This document shows, one piece after another, positions 45,166-45,251 of a stretch of 45,251 nucleotides of DNA. Position 1 is the first letter of the stretch. Each line of letters starts with the position of its first letter. This DNA comes from an uncultured SAR116 cluster alpha proteobacterium (GTDB lineage: Bacteria > Pseudomonadota > Alphaproteobacteria > Puniceispirillales > Marisalimonadaceae), in assembly GCA_902615995.1 (NCBI GenBank), contig CACMRF010000009.1, forward strand, positions 1-45,251, given 5' to 3'. Below the pieces are notes generated by a model. That model made no database searches and was not told the origin of the DNA. It saw nothing but the letters and a program-made list of their open reading frames with translations. Made by a program: the position numbers and the translations under genes.

Positions 45166-45251
45166 ATGATGTCAAAAAAAACTATCAATAAAAAAGAAAA
45201 ACTTTCTTCAGCATTGAAAGATAATATAAAACTCAGAAAGAAACAAATCAG
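45166..45251 (+). CDS. Small basic hypothetical protein (3' partial)
   Basis: An open frame starts at ATG 45166 (or the next ATG, 45169) and runs off the window. The visible 28 residues are strongly basic and helix-like (KKEKLSSALKDNIKLRKKQ). Alphaproteobacteria have short proteins of about 40-60 residues with a similar LxxALRxNLxRRKxQ pattern, often before murA, and this may be one. No clear ribosome site is seen. The family link is from memory of the pattern only. Confidence 0.5.
   Translation, partial: MMSKKTINKKEKLSSALKDNIKLRKKQI

Noticed and set aside
1-45251. Hidden defence system, prophage, insertion sequence or CRISPR array
   Set aside because: Every stretch is filled by housekeeping or metabolic genes; no transposase, integrase, Cas, toxin-antitoxin pair or spaced direct repeats were found on reading.

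Overview
This is a very AT-rich, gene-dense chromosomal segment, almost certainly from a streamlined marine alphaproteobacterium of the SAR11 / HIMB59 / AEGEAN-169 kind. The genus cannot be fixed from the sequence alone. Alphaproteobacterial markers are the ChvI/ChvG two-component pair, a FYDLN-type acidic zinc-ribbon protein, the lptC-lptA-lptB-ptsN block, a short RNase D without HRDC, homologues of the complex I accessory subunits NDUFS6 and NDUFA9, a likely FzlA, and the tsaE...trxA-folC-accD-trpA-trpB-trpF-ihfB-rpsA-cmk-aroA neighbourhood. There are no transposases, phage genes, CRISPR arrays or rRNA genes. No gene-free stretch exceeds about 130 bases.

Layout. 1-2325: a secreted TPR protein (5' end outside the window), a TSUP permease, an unrecognised 114-aa protein, a GFA-family zinc protein and a possible 48-aa membrane protein. 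2311-8659: an ABC ATPase (minus strand), then the NDUFS6-like protein, polA and chvI-chvG. 8718-12327: ahcY, tsaE, sbcB (exonuclease I) and trxA. 12329-21145 (all minus): aroA-cmk-rpsA-ihfB-trpF-trpB-trpA-accD-folC, a tightly packed run for aromatic amino acids, translation, DNA architecture, fatty-acid and folate synthesis. 21248-24585 (plus): the FYDLN protein, tRNA-Ala(GGC), and a three-gene cassette of two 2-hydroxyacid dehydrogenases flanking an HpcH/HpaI aldolase. 24582-27864 (minus): rnd-lptC-lptA-lptB-ptsN, covering RNA 3' processing, LPS export and a regulatory phosphotransferase. 27900-36445: NDUFA9-like protein, uppP, the glutamate synthase pair gltB-gltD and a GST-fold protein. 36442-45011: an ABHD10-like hydrolase, a GT4 glycosyltransferase and the translation block thrS-infC-rpmI-rplT-pheS-pheT. 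45028-45251: tRNA-Thr(GGT) on the minus strand and the start of a small ORF that runs off the window.

Two essential genes have no ATG/GTG/TTG start and are easily truncated by automatic calling: lptB (apparent CTG start behind a well-placed AGGAG) and infC (ATA or ATT start). Compared with the gene order I know from other alphaproteobacteria, several blocks look deleted: hprK-EIIA-HPr between chvG and ahcY, amgK-murU-addB-addA between tsaE and trxA (an sbcB sits there instead), and rpoN-hpf between lptB and ptsN. Convergent gene pairs repeatedly meet with interleaved stop codons (TTAA or TTAG) and no terminator. I found no clear new defence or mobile system. The best candidates for new biology are the CTG-started lptB, the hydroxyacid cassette beside tRNA-Ala, the 48-aa membrane ORF and the stop-stop overlaps.
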